This document shows, in pieces, positions 1-7,857 of a DNA stretch of 64,000 bases (its first letter is position 1; every line of letters starts with the position of its first letter). Source of the stretch: Actinoallomurus soli (GTDB lineage: Bacteria; Actinomycetota; Actinomycetes; Streptosporangiales; Streptosporangiaceae); assembly GCF_024055715.1 (NCBI RefSeq), contig NZ_JAMXMV010000002.1, positions 186,001-250,000 on the forward strand, given 5' to 3'. The translations under genes were made by a program, and so were the position numbers. Under the pieces are notes generated by a model, which was given only the letters and a program-made list of their open reading frames with translations, was not told the DNA's origin and ran no database searches.

Positions 1-951
1 GGCTACGACCGTGTCGTCGCCGGCCTGTGCACGGGTGGTTTCGAGCTTGACGTCGAGTTCTCCTCCACCCGGCTCCGCGAGCTGGCCAAGATGGACGGCG
101 CGATCGTCCTGGACGCCGGCTGCACCCGCATCGTGCGCGCCGGCGTGCACCTCATGCCGGATCCGACGATCCCGACCGAGGAGTCCGGCACCCGGCACCG
201 CACGGCCGAGCGGGTCGCCCGCCAGACCGGCTACCCGGTGCTGTCGGTGAGCCAGTCGATGCGGATCATCGCGCTGTACCTCAACGGCCAGCGCTACGTC
301 CTGGAGGACTCGGCCGCCATCCTGTCCCGCGCCAACCAGGCCCTGGCCACGCTGGAGCGCTACAAGCTGCGCCTCGACGAGGTCTCCGGCACGCTGTCGG
401 CGCTGGAGATCGAGGATCTCGTCACCGCCCGCGACGTCAGCGCGGTCGTGCAGCGCCTGGAGATGGTGCGCCGCATCGCCGACGAGATCAAGGGCTACGT
501 CGTCGAGCTCGGCACGGACGGACGGCTGCTGTCCCTGCAGCTCGACGAGCTGGTGTCCGGCGTCGACGTCGACCGCGAGCTGATCGTCCGCGACTACCAG
601 CCGGAGGACCACTCCCGCTCGGTCGAGGAGGTCCTCGCCGCGCTCAACCAGCTGTCGGCCTCCGAGCTCCTCGACCTGGCCACCGTGGCCGACGTGCTCG
701 ACTTCGGCGGCAACGACCCGCTGGACACCCCGGTCAGCCCGAAGGGCTACCGCCTGCTCGCCAAGGTCCCCCGCCTGCCCGGCCTGCTGATGGAGCGCCT
801 CGTCGAGCACTTCGGCGGCCTGCAGAAGCTCCTCGCCGCCAGCATCGACGACCTGCAGTCGGTCGGCGGGGTCGGCGAGTCCCGCGCCCGCAGCGTCCGC
901 GAGGGCCTGTCCCGCCTGGCCGAGTCCTCGATCCTCGAACGCTACGTCTGA
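1..951 (+). CDS. disA: DNA integrity scanning diadenylate cyclase DisA (5'-truncated by window edge)
   Basis: Makes cyclic di-AMP from two ATP while scanning DNA for branched structures. Reading frame 1 is open from base 1, so the start lies upstream. About 316 residues are visible, which leaves roughly 40 missing against the usual length near 355. The diadenylate cyclase motifs are present: MDGAIVLD near visible residue 30 and GTRHRTAER near residue 64. A helical spine follows, and then a C-terminal helix-hairpin-helix region ([12 protein letters not shown]) that binds DNA. The protein is cytosolic. A strong hairpin lies about 125 bp downstream. Family assignment is secure; only the N-terminus is unseen. 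Confidence 0.95.
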   Translation, partial: GYDRVVAGLCTGGFELDVEFSSTRLRELAKMDGAIVLDAGCTRIVRAGVHLMPDPTIPTEESGTRHRTAERVARQTGYPVLSVSQSMRIIALYLNGQRYVLEDSAAILSRANQALATLERYKLRLDEVSGTLSALEIEDLVTARDVSAVVQRLEMVRRIADEIKGYVVELGTDGRLLSLQLDELVSGVDVDRELIVRDYQPEDHSRSVEEVLAALNQLSASELLDLATVADVLDFGGNDPLDTPVSPKGYRLLAKVPRLPGLLMERLVEHFGGLQKLLAASIDDLQSVGGVGESRARSVREGLSRLAESSILERYV

Positions 952-1077
952 CACGCCCGACCCGAGCCACCCGGCGTCCGCCGCCCCGCGCCCGAGCCTG
1001 AGCGGTGCCCACCGCCCGCGTCCGCTAGAAGCGAAACCGGCCGGCCGCATCGCATGCAGCGCCGCCGCTGGGCCACA

Positions 1078-1111
1078 CGCAAGGCCGCAGCCCTCTGGCT
1101 GCGGCCTTGCG
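1078..1111. terminator. Bidirectional hairpin between disA and csbD-like gene
   Basis: Perfect 13-bp inverted repeat: CGCAAGGCCGCAG at 1078-1090 and CTGCGGCCTTGCG at 1099-1111, with an 8-nt loop. It sits between the convergent disA and CsbD-like genes. There is no U-tract, as is usual for high-GC actinobacteria. Confidence 0.75.
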
Positions 1112-1148
1112 TCGAGACGGGATCGGCGAGATCAGTCCCCGAACGGGA

Positions 1149-1322
1149 TCAGTCCTTGAAGACGTCCTTGATCTTCTCGCCGGCCTGCTTCGCGTCGCTC
1201 TTGGCCTGGTCGGCCTTGCCCTCGGCTTCCATCTCTTCGTTTCCGGTGACCTTGCCGACCGCTTCCTTCGCCTTGCCCTTGATCTTGTCGCCCGTGTTCG
1301 CGGCCTTGTCCTGCGCGCTCAT
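1149..1322 (-). CDS. CsbD family stress protein
   Basis: Small cytosolic protein of the CsbD family, usually induced by general stress. The function is not established. The 57 residues are rich in Lys, Ala, Gly and Glu, with the family pattern DKIKGKAKEAVGKVTGN followed by a Gln/Lys/Ala-rich helix and a DVFKD end. I chose the ATG at 1320-1322 because AAGGAG lies 7 nt upstream; an upstream extension would be Pro/Arg-rich and unlike the family. It converges on disA across a hairpin. The upstream region (1323-1813) is unusually long and structured. Confidence 0.85.
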   Translation of the reverse strand: MSAQDKAANTGDKIKGKAKEAVGKVTGNEEMEAEGKADQAKSDAKQAGEKIKDVFKD

Positions 1323-1813
1323 ATCGACTCCTTTTCGCCGTGCATCGCTCGGCCGGGGCCTACCCGCCCTGGCGGCAGGAATGCAGATGTGCCCGGGGGG
1401 CTCGCCCCGCTGGAGTGGGGGCATCGTTTCCGGCGCTGTCCCCTCAGGCGGGATTTCTTCCTCCTGAGGGGACCGCGCCGAGAGACAGTGGGCCACCTGC
1501 GGGAGCGGACCGGTGAGAGGTACGGGCACCGCCGACCGGGCGGCCCGGTCCTGCCTGGTAGGTGGGCCGCCCGCCGGGATAGGGCATCGTTTTCATGCCT
1601 GTCTACACAGGGGAGAAAAATTCTTCTCTGAGTAGACGCTCCTGGAAGACGGCACGCCACCTGGGAGTCCGTTGTGAGGATGATTGTCCGGTGTGTCGCT
1701 GGAGCCAAGGGCGTACGCGGAGCAGGAGACGGGCGGGTCGCCCGGTCCCCGGCCGGTATGGCCTGACCGCCGGTCGGTGCGTGGCCACCCCTCAATGATT
1801 CGCCGGACAGGCC
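1323..1813. other. Gene-free region with three hairpins
   Basis: I see no convincing gene here. Three inverted repeats are visible. CCCCTCAGG (1440-1448) pairs with CCTGAGGGG (1463-1471). GGGCGGCCC (1538-1546) pairs with GGGCCGCCC (1564-1572). The third, at 1601-1637, is listed separately. The region lies upstream of the CsbD-like gene and downstream of the secreted-protein gene, so it holds the promoter of the first and the 3' end of the second. Confidence 0.5.
1601..1637. repeat. Long AT-rich hairpin in the csbD upstream region
   Basis: Inverted repeat with 17-nt arms (1601-1617 and 1621-1637), one mismatch, two G-U pairs and an AAA loop. Outer arms are GTCTAC and GTAGAC. It is markedly more AT-rich than its surroundings. 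It could be a terminator for the gene at 1814-2476 or an RNA element upstream of the CsbD-like gene. Confidence 0.5.
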
Positions 1814-2476
1814 TTAGCGCAGGCGGAAGACCTGGCTCTGCGTCCGGACGCCGGCGCTCTTGGCCGAGACGACGTACGTCCCCGGCCGGGCGCGCGAGTC
1901 GCCGCCGCAGCGCGTACGGTCCCAGTCGACGTCCGCGATGTACGGGACGCCGCGCCGCAGGAGCCGGGGCTCGGACGCGGGGCGGTCGGCGCACCGATCG
2001 GACGACCAGACCGGGTCCGAGCCAGAGGTGATCCGCAGCCGCAGCGCCTTCGCCCCCACGTCGAACGTGCAGGCCCGGCGGCCGGTGTTCACCACGCTGA
2101 TCCGGAAGCGCGGGTGTTCCTTGTCCTGATAGATGTCCTTGGTCGGTGTGAGCCCGACGACCACGTCCGCGTCGTCGCAGGGGTCACCCTTGCGCGGCGC
2201 CGCGGCGGGCACGCCGGCGGTCACCGTGACCGTCACCGTGGGCGTCGCGGCGGCCGATGGGGCGGCCGGTGTCACCGCGGGAGTCGGGGTGACCTGCAGC
2301 GGCGTCATCGTGGTGGCTGCGGCGTTTCGCACCTGGGCCGTCGGCTTCTTGTGATCGGGACCCGAGCAGGCCCACGCCATCAGGCCGATGGCGGTGATCC
2401 CCCCGGCGAGAACGTAGACCCGGCGGCGCCAGTAGGCGTCCGCCTCCCCCAGGTCCCCGTGTGTGTCGGAGTCCAT
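1814..2476 (-). CDS. Membrane-anchored secreted protein, DUF4232-like
   Basis: 220 residues of unknown function. An N-terminal cytosolic stretch (MDSDTHGDLGEADAYWRRR) is followed by a membrane segment at about residues 22-37 (VYVLAGGITAIGLMAWAC). A Thr/Pro/Ala/Val-rich extracellular linker runs to about residue 95. The C-terminal domain of about 120 residues has Cys at CDDADVVV, ACTF, DRCAD and RTRCGG, which suggests two disulphides in an immunoglobulin-like fold. The Cys after the membrane segment could instead be a lipobox. It is transcribed divergently from mutY, with 66 bp between the starts. Confidence 0.65.
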   Translation of the reverse strand: MDSDTHGDLGEADAYWRRRVYVLAGGITAIGLMAWACSGPDHKKPTAQVRNAAATTMTPLQVTPTPAVTPAAPSAAATPTVTVTVTAGVPAAAPRKGDPCDDADVVVGLTPTKDIYQDKEHPRFRISVVNTGRRACTFDVGAKALRLRITSGSDPVWSSDRCADRPASEPRLLRRGVPYIADVDWDRTRCGGDSRARPGTYVVSAKSAGVRTQSQVFRLR

Positions 2477-2542
2477 ACGCTGAGTATCCTTTTTCGATCA
2501 GTGCGTGCCATCGCGACCCGCCGTGCCAGGATCGAACTCACC

Positions 2543-3418
2543 ATGCACCGACCTACCTACGCCGAGCCCATTCTCAGCTGGTACGCGCAGAACGCACGGG
2601 ATCTCCCGTGGCGCCGGCCGGACGCCTCCCCCTGGGCGGTCCTGGTCAGCGAGATCATGCTGCAGCAGACACCGGTCTCCCGCGTCCTGCCCGCGTACGA
2701 GGCGTGGCTGACCCGCTGGCCCACCCCCGCCGCGCTGGCCGCCGAGCCGCCCGGTGAGGCCGTCCGCGCCTGGGGACGGCTCGGCTACCCCCGGCGCGCG
2801 CTGAACCTCCACGCGAGCGCCCGCGCGATCGTCGAGCGCCACGGCGGACGGGTGCCGTCCGCGTACGACGACCTGCGCGCGCTGCCGGGCGTCGGCGCGT
2901 ACACCGCCGCGGCGGTGGCGAGCTTCGCCTACCGGCAGCGGCACGCCGTCCTGGACACCAACGTGCGCCGCGTGCTGGCCCGGATGGTCACCGGCGTGGA
3001 GTACCCGCCGAAGACGCAGACGGCCGCCGAGGTCCGCCTCGCCGAGTCGCTGCTGCCGCCGGACGCCGAGACGGCCGCCACCTGGGGCGTGGCCGTGATG
3101 GAGCTTGGCGCGCTCGTCTGCACGGCCCGGGCTCCGCGCTGCGCCGACTGCCCGGTGACCGCGTCCTGCGCCTGGCGGCTGGCGGGCAAGCCCGCGTACG
3201 ACGGCCCGGCCCGGAAGGGCCAGACGTACGCCGGGACCGACCGCCAGTGCCGGGGCCGCCTCCTCGCCGTCCTGCGGCACGCCAGCGGTCCGGTGGAGCG
3301 CGCGGCGCTGGACGACGCGTGGGACGACGTACGCCAGCGGGAGCGCGCCCTGTCGTCCCTCATCGAGGACGGCCTCATCGACCCCCTGGACGACGGCCGC
3401 TTCGCCCTCCCCCGCTGA
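2543..3418 (+). CDS. mutY: Adenine DNA glycosylase MutY
   Basis: Removes adenine mispaired with 8-oxoguanine in base-excision repair. The 291-residue protein has EIMLQQT with the catalytic Glu at residue 37, the helix-hairpin-helix LPGVGAYTAAAV, and the catalytic Asp at residue 138 in LDTNVRR. Both residues fall at the E. coli MutY numbers, which supports the ATG at 2543. The [4Fe-4S] ligands are spaced C-x6-C-x2-C-x5-C in CTARAPRCADCPVTASC. The C-terminal 8-oxoG-recognition domain is reduced, as is common in actinobacterial MutY. An in-frame extension upstream is not protein-like. It is divergent from the secreted-protein gene. Confidence 0.93.
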   Translation: MHRPTYAEPILSWYAQNARDLPWRRPDASPWAVLVSEIMLQQTPVSRVLPAYEAWLTRWPTPAALAAEPPGEAVRAWGRLGYPRRALNLHASARAIVERHGGRVPSAYDDLRALPGVGAYTAAAVASFAYRQRHAVLDTNVRRVLARMVTGVEYPPKTQTAAEVRLAESLLPPDAETAATWGVAVMELGALVCTARAPRCADCPVTASCAWRLAGKPAYDGPARKGQTYAGTDRQCRGRLLAVLRHASGPVERAALDDAWDDVRQRERALSSLIEDGLIDPLDDGRFALPR

Positions 3419-3447
3419 GCTTTCGAGGCAGTCCCCCTGACCCGGCA

Positions 3448-3469
3448 GCCGGGGCGCGTACGCCCCGGC
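3448..3469. terminator. Hairpin terminator between mutY and small gene
   Basis: GCCGGGGCG, a CGTA loop, and CGCCCCGGC form a perfect 9-bp stem between the convergent mutY (ends 3418) and the gene ending at 3483. Confidence 0.7.
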
Positions 3470-3482
3470 CTGAGGCCCCCGA

Positions 3483-3695
3483 TCAGACCGTGTCGGCCTT
3501 GGGCTGCCGGGCGCCTTGGATCGCCTCGATGAGGGTGGGGACCATGGCGTCGTCGAGTTCGACGACGAGCAGCTCGTCCTCGCCGAACCGCACGGACGTG
3601 ATCTCCTCGTCCGCGTGCCGGACGACCCGCAGTGCCGTGTTCTCGGGGATGTGGGCGCACGTGGAGACGTACACGCCCTCGACCTTCATCAGCAC
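3483..3695 (-). CDS. Small protein of an XRE/DUF397 cassette
   Basis: 70-residue acidic cytosolic protein of unknown function. The N-terminal half is beta-like (VEGVYVSTCAHIPENTALRVV). The C-terminal half is EDELLVVELDDAM followed by a helix LIEAIQGARQ. The GTG start at 3693-3695 is supported by AGGAGG five bases upstream; an ATG two codons later is an alternative. It diverges from the XRE regulator with 125 bp between the starts. Its C-terminal half occurs again next to regulator and DUF397 fragments at 27.2-27.5 kb, so the gene seems to travel with the cassette. I infer a role as partner or product of the regulator. Confidence 0.75.
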   Translation of the reverse strand: MLMKVEGVYVSTCAHIPENTALRVVRHADEEITSVRFGEDELLVVELDDAMVPTLIEAIQGARQPKADTV

Positions 3696-3820
3696 GGTGA
3701 CCTCCTGTGATCGGACTTCGCCATCTGCCTGACGATGGTGTCATCGAATGATTACGCTGCGGAATGGTTCCAGCTCGTACCCCTGCGCTCTCCCCCAACG
3801 CGTACAAGGAGCCCGTACCC

Positions 3821-4612
3821 ATGACGAACTCCTCCGGCTTCGTCGCCTACTTCGGCACCGAACTACGCCGCCACCGCGAACGCCTGGGCTGGCCTCGCGA
3901 ACAACTCGCCGAGCGCGTCCCCTGGTCCGTCTGGACGGTCGCCTCCGTCGAGCAGGGCCGCCGCAAACCCCCACCCGGCCTCGGCGAACACGCCGACGCC
4001 CTCTTCAACCTCCCCGGCGTCATGACCGAACTCTCCAAAAAGGCCCAAGACGACAACACGTCGTTCAGCGACCTAGTCGAGTTGGAGCAACGCGTCAGCG
4101 GAATCTGTGAGTACGACATGCGCTTGGTGTCCGGCTTACTACAGACGAGGTCGTACGCCCGTGCAGTCAATCAGGTACCAGGAAACGGTCTCTCACCTCA
4201 AGAGATCGATCATCTAGTCGACAAGCGCATGAAGCGCCAGGAGATTCTCAGCTGTCGACCAGCGCCAACGTTCCATGCGATCATCGATGAAGCGGTTCTG
4301 TGCCGCCGGATCGGCGACACAACCGTCATGCGCGAACAACTCACTGCGTTGACCGTCCCGCGCCCCAACTTGACCCTTCAAGTTCTTCCGTTCTCCGCCG
4401 GAGCCCATGATGCCGTTGGCGGCCCGCTCTTGCTGCTGAGCATCCCCGACGAGCCGGAGGTCGCCTACGCCGATGGCTGGGCTCGTGGGCAGCTCATCGA
4501 CACCCCGGCCGAGATTCTCCGCGCGCGACGCTCTTTCGAGCAACTCGCCGCCCTGGCATTGCCTCCAGACATGTCGGCGGAGATGATCCAGGCATACGCA
4601 GAGGAGATATGA
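3821..4612 (+). CDS. XRE-family regulator with DUF5753 domain
   Basis: 263-residue cytosolic DNA-binding protein. The N-terminal helix-turn-helix spans about residues 10-60 (FGTELRRHRERLGWPREQLAERV, with SVWTVASVEQGRRKPP). The DUF5753 sensor-like domain covers residues 90-260, with the hallmarks LVSGLLQTRSYARAV and VLPFSAGAH. The ATG at 3821 has AAGGAG 9 nt upstream. In actinomycetes such regulators are paired with small DUF397 proteins, and two DUF397-like micro-genes start 3 bp after the stop. The second half has visibly lower GC than neighbouring genes, consistent with horizontal acquisition. The signal it responds to is unknown. Confidence 0.9.
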   Translation: MTNSSGFVAYFGTELRRHRERLGWPREQLAERVPWSVWTVASVEQGRRKPPPGLGEHADALFNLPGVMTELSKKAQDDNTSFSDLVELEQRVSGICEYDMRLVSGLLQTRSYARAVNQVPGNGLSPQEIDHLVDKRMKRQEILSCRPAPTFHAIIDEAVLCRRIGDTTVMREQLTALTVPRPNLTLQVLPFSAGAHDAVGGPLLLLSIPDEPEVAYADGWARGQLIDTPAEILRARRSFEQLAALALPPDMSAEMIQAYAEEI

Positions 4613-4615
4613 AGA

Positions 4616-4708
4616 ATGTCGCAGTGGCGGAAAAGTACGTACAGCGCGCAAGGCGAGTCGCACTGTGTTGAGGTCACCACATGGCTCAACGAAGTCGATC
4701 AGTCCTGA
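4616..4708 (+). CDS. DUF397-like micro-protein (30 aa)
   Basis: A 30-residue frame starting 3 bp after the XRE stop. It has GAGGAG (4601-4606) 9 nt upstream, inside the end of the regulator gene. It encodes only the DUF397 core: WRKSTYSAQGESHCVEV, then TTWLNEVDQS. A normal DUF397 protein is about 60-70 residues and continues with a VRDSK-like strand, which is absent here. The stop TGA overlaps the next ATG (TGATG at 4706-4710), suggesting translational coupling. DUF397 proteins typically partner the adjacent XRE regulator; that role here is inferred. Confidence 0.7.
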   Translation: MSQWRKSTYSAQGESHCVEVTTWLNEVDQS

Positions 4709-4860
4709 TGAAGTCGGGAACATGGCGCACGAGCAGTTACAGCACCCAAGGTGAGTCCCAGTGTGTCGAGGTACAGCTTCGGTGGCGCAAGGCCACCTAC
4801 AGCACCCAGGGCGAGTCCAACTGCGTCGAGGTCGCCGCATGGCCTAGCGGAAGCTCATGA
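4708..4860 (+). CDS. Tandem double DUF397-like micro-protein (50 aa)
   Basis: 50-residue frame with two copies of the DUF397 core: TWRTSSYSTQGESQCVEV, then RWRKATYSTQGESNCVEV. Together with the preceding gene this makes three copies in a row. The copies are near-identical in DNA (TACAGC-ACCCA-GG-GAGTCC), so they look like recent tandem duplications. Start and stop both overlap their neighbours: ATG at 4708 overlaps the upstream TGA, and the stop at 4858-4860 overlaps the DinB-like start (ATGA at 4857). No separate ribosome site is evident, so coupling is inferred. Confidence 0.68.
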   Translation: MKSGTWRTSSYSTQGESQCVEVQLRWRKATYSTQGESNCVEVAAWPSGSS

Positions 4861-5384
4861 CCTGGACGGCACCGGAGGCGCCGCGCGATTCCGCCCATTT
4901 CAAGGCGGTCACCGCGGATGAGCGCGCGACACTCGATGCGTGGCTGGACCATCATCGGCGGACGCTGCTGTGGAAGTGCGGGGGGCTGACCGCTGAGCAG
5001 CTTAAGCGGCGGTGCGTCGAGCCGTCCGGTCTGTCGCTGCTCGGTCTCGTCCGCCACATGGCCGAGGTCGAGCGCGACTGGTTCCGCTACCGGTTCGCCG
5101 GGGAGCGGCCCGGCTATCTGTACTGCTCCGACGACGATCTGGACGCCGAGTTCGACGTGGCGGGCGCCGACGCGGAGGCGGATCTGGCCGCGTACGCCGG
5201 TGAGATCGAACTCGTGCGGAAGACCACGGCGGGGCGATCGCTCGACGAGACCTTCCTCGACCCGCGCGTCGGCGTGGAGATGAGCCTGCGCTGGGTGTAC
5301 ACGACGATGATCCAGGAGTACGCCCGGCACAACGGCCACGCCGACCTGCTCCGCGAGCGCATCGACGGCGCCACGGGGCACTGA
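4857..5384 (+). CDS. DinB/DUF664 family protein
   Basis: 175-residue cytosolic four-helix protein of the DinB superfamily (DUF664 branch), which includes metal-dependent thiol transferases and uncharacterised enzymes. Possible metal ligands are His in LVRHMAEVERDWF and in the C-terminal EYARHNGHADLLRERIDG. The domain occupies residues 25-170. The ATG overlaps the stop of the DUF397-like gene by 4 nt, so it is the last gene of the XRE-DUF397 chain. Whether it is a functional part of the cassette or a captured neighbour is not clear. The substrate is unknown. Confidence 0.83.
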   Translation: MTWTAPEAPRDSAHFKAVTADERATLDAWLDHHRRTLLWKCGGLTAEQLKRRCVEPSGLSLLGLVRHMAEVERDWFRYRFAGERPGYLYCSDDDLDAEFDVAGADAEADLAAYAGEIELVRKTTAGRSLDETFLDPRVGVEMSLRWVYTTMIQEYARHNGHADLLRERIDGATGH

Positions 5385-5415
5385 GCCGGCCGCACGCCCC
5401 CGCGGGTAGGCCGGC
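5385..5415. terminator. Hairpin between dinB-like gene and yceI-like gene
   Basis: GCCGGCC (5385-5391) pairs with GGCCGGC (5409-5415) across a 17-nt loop, between two convergent genes. Moderate strength, no U-tract. Confidence 0.45.
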
Positions 5416-5431
5416 GGACTCGATCGCCTCG

Positions 5432-5974
5432 TCAGGGCCGCCGGATCGCGGTGACGTCGAACTCCAGCTCCACCTTCCTGCCGATCAGGAGCCTGGTCGC
5501 GGCGTTCCAGTTCACGCCCCAGTCCGTACGGTCGATGGTGGCGCCGCCCGTGAAGCGGACTCGGAGGTCGCCCTCCAGGTCGCGCTCGGCACCGGTCCGC
5601 TGGAAGGCCACGGTGACCGGCCTGGTCACGCCGCGGATGATGAGGTCACCGGTGAGCCTGAACTCGGTCTCGTCGACGAGCCGCGTCTCGGTCGAGGTGA
5701 AGGTGATGGTCGGGTGGTCCTTCAGGCCCAGGAACCGGTCGCGCAGCTGACCGTCGCGTTGCGCGTTGTCGGTTTCGAGGCTGCCGGCCTGGATCGTGAG
5801 TTCGACGCTCGACCTCGACGGATCGCCGCCGTCCAGGTGCGCGCGCCCCTCGAACCGCTCGAACCGCCCGCGCACCTTGGAGCCCATCGTGTGCCGGGCG
5901 ACGAAGCCGATCCTGGTGTGGGCGGTGTCGAGGACGTAGTCGCCGGACAACGCGCCGAGCGTCGTGGTCGTCAT
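5432..5974 (-). CDS. YceI family lipid-binding protein
   Basis: 180-residue lipocalin-like beta-barrel of the YceI family, which binds isoprenoid-type lipids. It carries the usual pattern YVLDTAHTRIGFVARHTMGSKVRGRF, then TFTSTETRL, and a TDWGVNW motif near the C-terminus. There is no signal peptide, so it is probably cytosolic, as in many actinobacterial members. The ATG at 5972-5974 has AGGAG 8 nt upstream; an upstream in-frame extension is not conserved-looking. It is divergent from a LysR regulator 100 bp away and is its most likely target. Confidence 0.9.
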   Translation of the reverse strand: MTTTTLGALSGDYVLDTAHTRIGFVARHTMGSKVRGRFERFEGRAHLDGGDPSRSSVELTIQAGSLETDNAQRDGQLRDRFLGLKDHPTITFTSTETRLVDETEFRLTGDLIIRGVTRPVTVAFQRTGAERDLEGDLRVRFTGGATIDRTDWGVNWNAATRLLIGRKVELEFDVTAIRRP

Positions 5975-6055
5975 GCTGATCACTCCTAGGGATCTCGTGA
6001 GTTCAGCATCGAGGCAGGTCAGCGCCGGAACAAGGTAGGCTTCGTGCGGCAATCA

Positions 6056-6071
6056 ATAACAGTGGGGTTAT
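6056..6071. promoter_or_regulatory. LysR-type operator in yceI-lysR intergenic region
   Basis: Perfect inverted repeat ATAAC-N6-GTTAT ending 2 nt before the LysR start. It has the size and symmetry of a LysR T-N11-A box. Because it overlaps the ribosome-binding region of the regulator gene, autorepression is likely. Its effect on the yceI-like gene is inferred. Confidence 0.6.
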
Positions 6072-6073
6072 CG

Positions 6074-6964
6074 ATGGAGCTGCGGGACATCGAGATCTTC
6101 CTGACGTTGGCCGAGGAGCTGCACTTCGGGCGTACCGCCGAACGGCTGCACGTGTCCCAGGCCCGCGTCAGCCAGGCCATCGCCAAGCAGGAACGGCGCA
6201 TCGGCGCGGCGCTGTTCGACCGGACCAGCCGGCGCGTGGCCCTGACCCCGATCGGCCGGCGCCTCCGCGAGGACCTGCGGCAGGCATACGACCTCCTGCA
6301 GGCGGGACTCGCCCGCGCGGAGGCGGCCGGTCTCGGCGCGGGCCAGACCCTGCGGATGGGTGTGATCGGCCAGTTCGGGCACGAGCTGCGCCCCCACCTC
6401 GACGCCTTCCGCAGCCGCTATCCCGGCAGCGACGTGCAGTTCGTCGAGGTCGTGGGCGGCGCCCCGTTCACGACCCTGCGTACCGGAGAGACGGACGTGA
6501 ACGTCCTGTGGCTGCCCGTCGCCGAACCCGATCTCACCATCGGCCCCACCGTTGCCACCGGAGGACGCGTGCTGGCCGTGCCCGTGGATCATCCGCTGGC
6601 CGATCGCGGCACGGCCTCCCTGGAGGACCTCGCCGACGGTCACGTCGTCGACCTCGGCCCCGGCGCCTCCGAGTACTGGCTCGCATCGATGGTCCCGACG
6701 CGTACGCCGCTCGGCCGCCGGGTCCCGCGCGGACCGGCCGCGCGCACCTTCCAGGAGATCCTCTCCCTGGTGGCCGCCGGGGACTGCGTTCACCCGCTGA
6801 GCGCGCACGCCGCCCGCTACAACAGCCACCCGGGCATCGTCTTCGTGCCCATCGACGAGGCGCCCGACCTTCAATGGGCGCTGGTCTGGCGCTCCACCGC
6901 CGACGGTCCCGCGATCCGCGCGCTGGCCCAGACCGCCGCCGACGTCGGCCCGATCGCGCTGTGA
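6074..6964 (+). CDS. LysR family transcriptional regulator
   Basis: 296-residue LysR-type regulator. The N-terminal winged helix covers residues 1-60 (MELRDIEIFLTLAEELHFGRTAERLHVSQARVSQAI). A linker helix follows, and then a periplasmic-binding-protein-like effector domain from about residue 90. The ATG at 6074 gives the canonical LysR N-terminus. It diverges from the YceI-like gene and carries an ATAAC-N6-GTTAT palindrome immediately upstream. The effector is unknown. The downstream SDR gene is convergent, so it is not in the same operon. Confidence 0.93.
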   Translation: MELRDIEIFLTLAEELHFGRTAERLHVSQARVSQAIAKQERRIGAALFDRTSRRVALTPIGRRLREDLRQAYDLLQAGLARAEAAGLGAGQTLRMGVIGQFGHELRPHLDAFRSRYPGSDVQFVEVVGGAPFTTLRTGETDVNVLWLPVAEPDLTIGPTVATGGRVLAVPVDHPLADRGTASLEDLADGHVVDLGPGASEYWLASMVPTRTPLGRRVPRGPAARTFQEILSLVAAGDCVHPLSAHAARYNSHPGIVFVPIDEAPDLQWALVWRSTADGPAIRALAQTAADVGPIAL

Positions 6965-7004
6965 CCGGCGACATGCGGGAGGCGGCGGACCGGCGTTCCC
7001 CGGG

Positions 7005-7832
7005 TCAGCCGCCCAAGAAGGGCTCCAGCAGCTCGGCGGTGACGGCGCGCAGGCGGGCGCGGATCGCCGGGTCGTACGTGCCCTCGTGCGCCCTCGCCTC
7101 ACTCTCGCCGTCGAAGTACCGGCCCGTGACCGCACCGCCGGCCGGTCCGGCCGCGAGGTTCAGCACCGCCCTGGCGCCCGTGCCCACGGTCGACATGGGC
7201 GGCATCATCGCCTCCCGGACCATGTGGGTGTTCATGAACGTCGCGGGGTGCAGGCAGTTGACGGTGACGCCCTCGCCGGCGAGCTCGTCCGCCAGGTCGA
7301 AGGTGAACGCGGCGAGCGCGAACTTGCTGCGGTAGTAGGCCTGGGCGCCGGTGTAGCCGGTGTCCATCCTCAGATCGGCGAAGTCGACCGGCGCCTGTCC
7401 GACCGAGCCGACGTTCACGATCCGGGCGGGCGCCCCCTCCCGCAGGGCCGGCGTCAGCCGCCGGGCCAGCAGCGCCGGAGCCAGGTAGTTCACGGCGAAC
7501 CGCAGCTCGTGGCCGTCCCCGCTCAGCCGCCGCCTGCGGTAGGGCGGACGGCCGGCGCCGATCCCCGCGTTGTTGACCAGCAGCCGGAGCCCGCCGTGGT
7601 CGGCGCTCACCCGGTCGGCCAGTTCCCGTGCCTGCGCGAGCGACGCGAGGTCGGCGAGGTACGCCTCGGCGGTGCCGCCGGCCTTCTCGATCCGGCCGAC
7701 CACGTCGGCGGCCCGGTCGGCGTCCCTGCCGTGGACCAGGACGTGCATCCCGTGCTCCGCCAGGGCCGTGGCGACGGCCCGGCCGAGGCCCGCGGTGGCG
7801 CCGGTGACCAGGGCGATCCCGGTGTTCGTCAT
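7005..7832 (-). CDS. Short-chain dehydrogenase/reductase
   Basis: 275-residue NAD(P)-dependent oxidoreductase of the classical SDR type. The cofactor motif TGATAGLG is at residues 10-17, LLVNNAGIG at about 86, and the catalytic Tyr and Lys are in YYRSK, with an upstream Ser in NVGSVGQ. Arg in VHGRDADR after strand two favours NADP(H). The substrate is unknown. It lies 25 bp downstream of a second SDR gene on the same strand, so the two probably form one operon controlled by the divergent PadR regulator. Confidence 0.9.
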   Translation of the reverse strand: MTNTGIALVTGATAGLGRAVATALAEHGMHVLVHGRDADRAADVVGRIEKAGGTAEAYLADLASLAQARELADRVSADHGGLRLLVNNAGIGAGRPPYRRRRLSGDGHELRFAVNYLAPALLARRLTPALREGAPARIVNVGSVGQAPVDFADLRMDTGYTGAQAYYRSKFALAAFTFDLADELAGEGVTVNCLHPATFMNTHMVREAMMPPMSTVGTGARAVLNLAAGPAGGAVTGRYFDGESEARAHEGTYDPAIRARLRAVTAELLEPFLGG

Positions 7833-7857
7833 CGTCTCTCTCCTGTTCCCGGTCGGC

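Noticed and set aside
1593-1994. Minus-strand frame overlapping the secreted-protein gene
   Set aside because: Arg/Pro-rich shadow frame; the overlapping gene has a membrane segment and a coherent domain.
4857-5384. Toxin-antitoxin interpretation of the XRE-DUF397-DinB chain
   Set aside because: No toxin-like domain is seen; XRE/DUF5753 with DUF397 is better known as a regulator pair, so a toxin claim is not supported.
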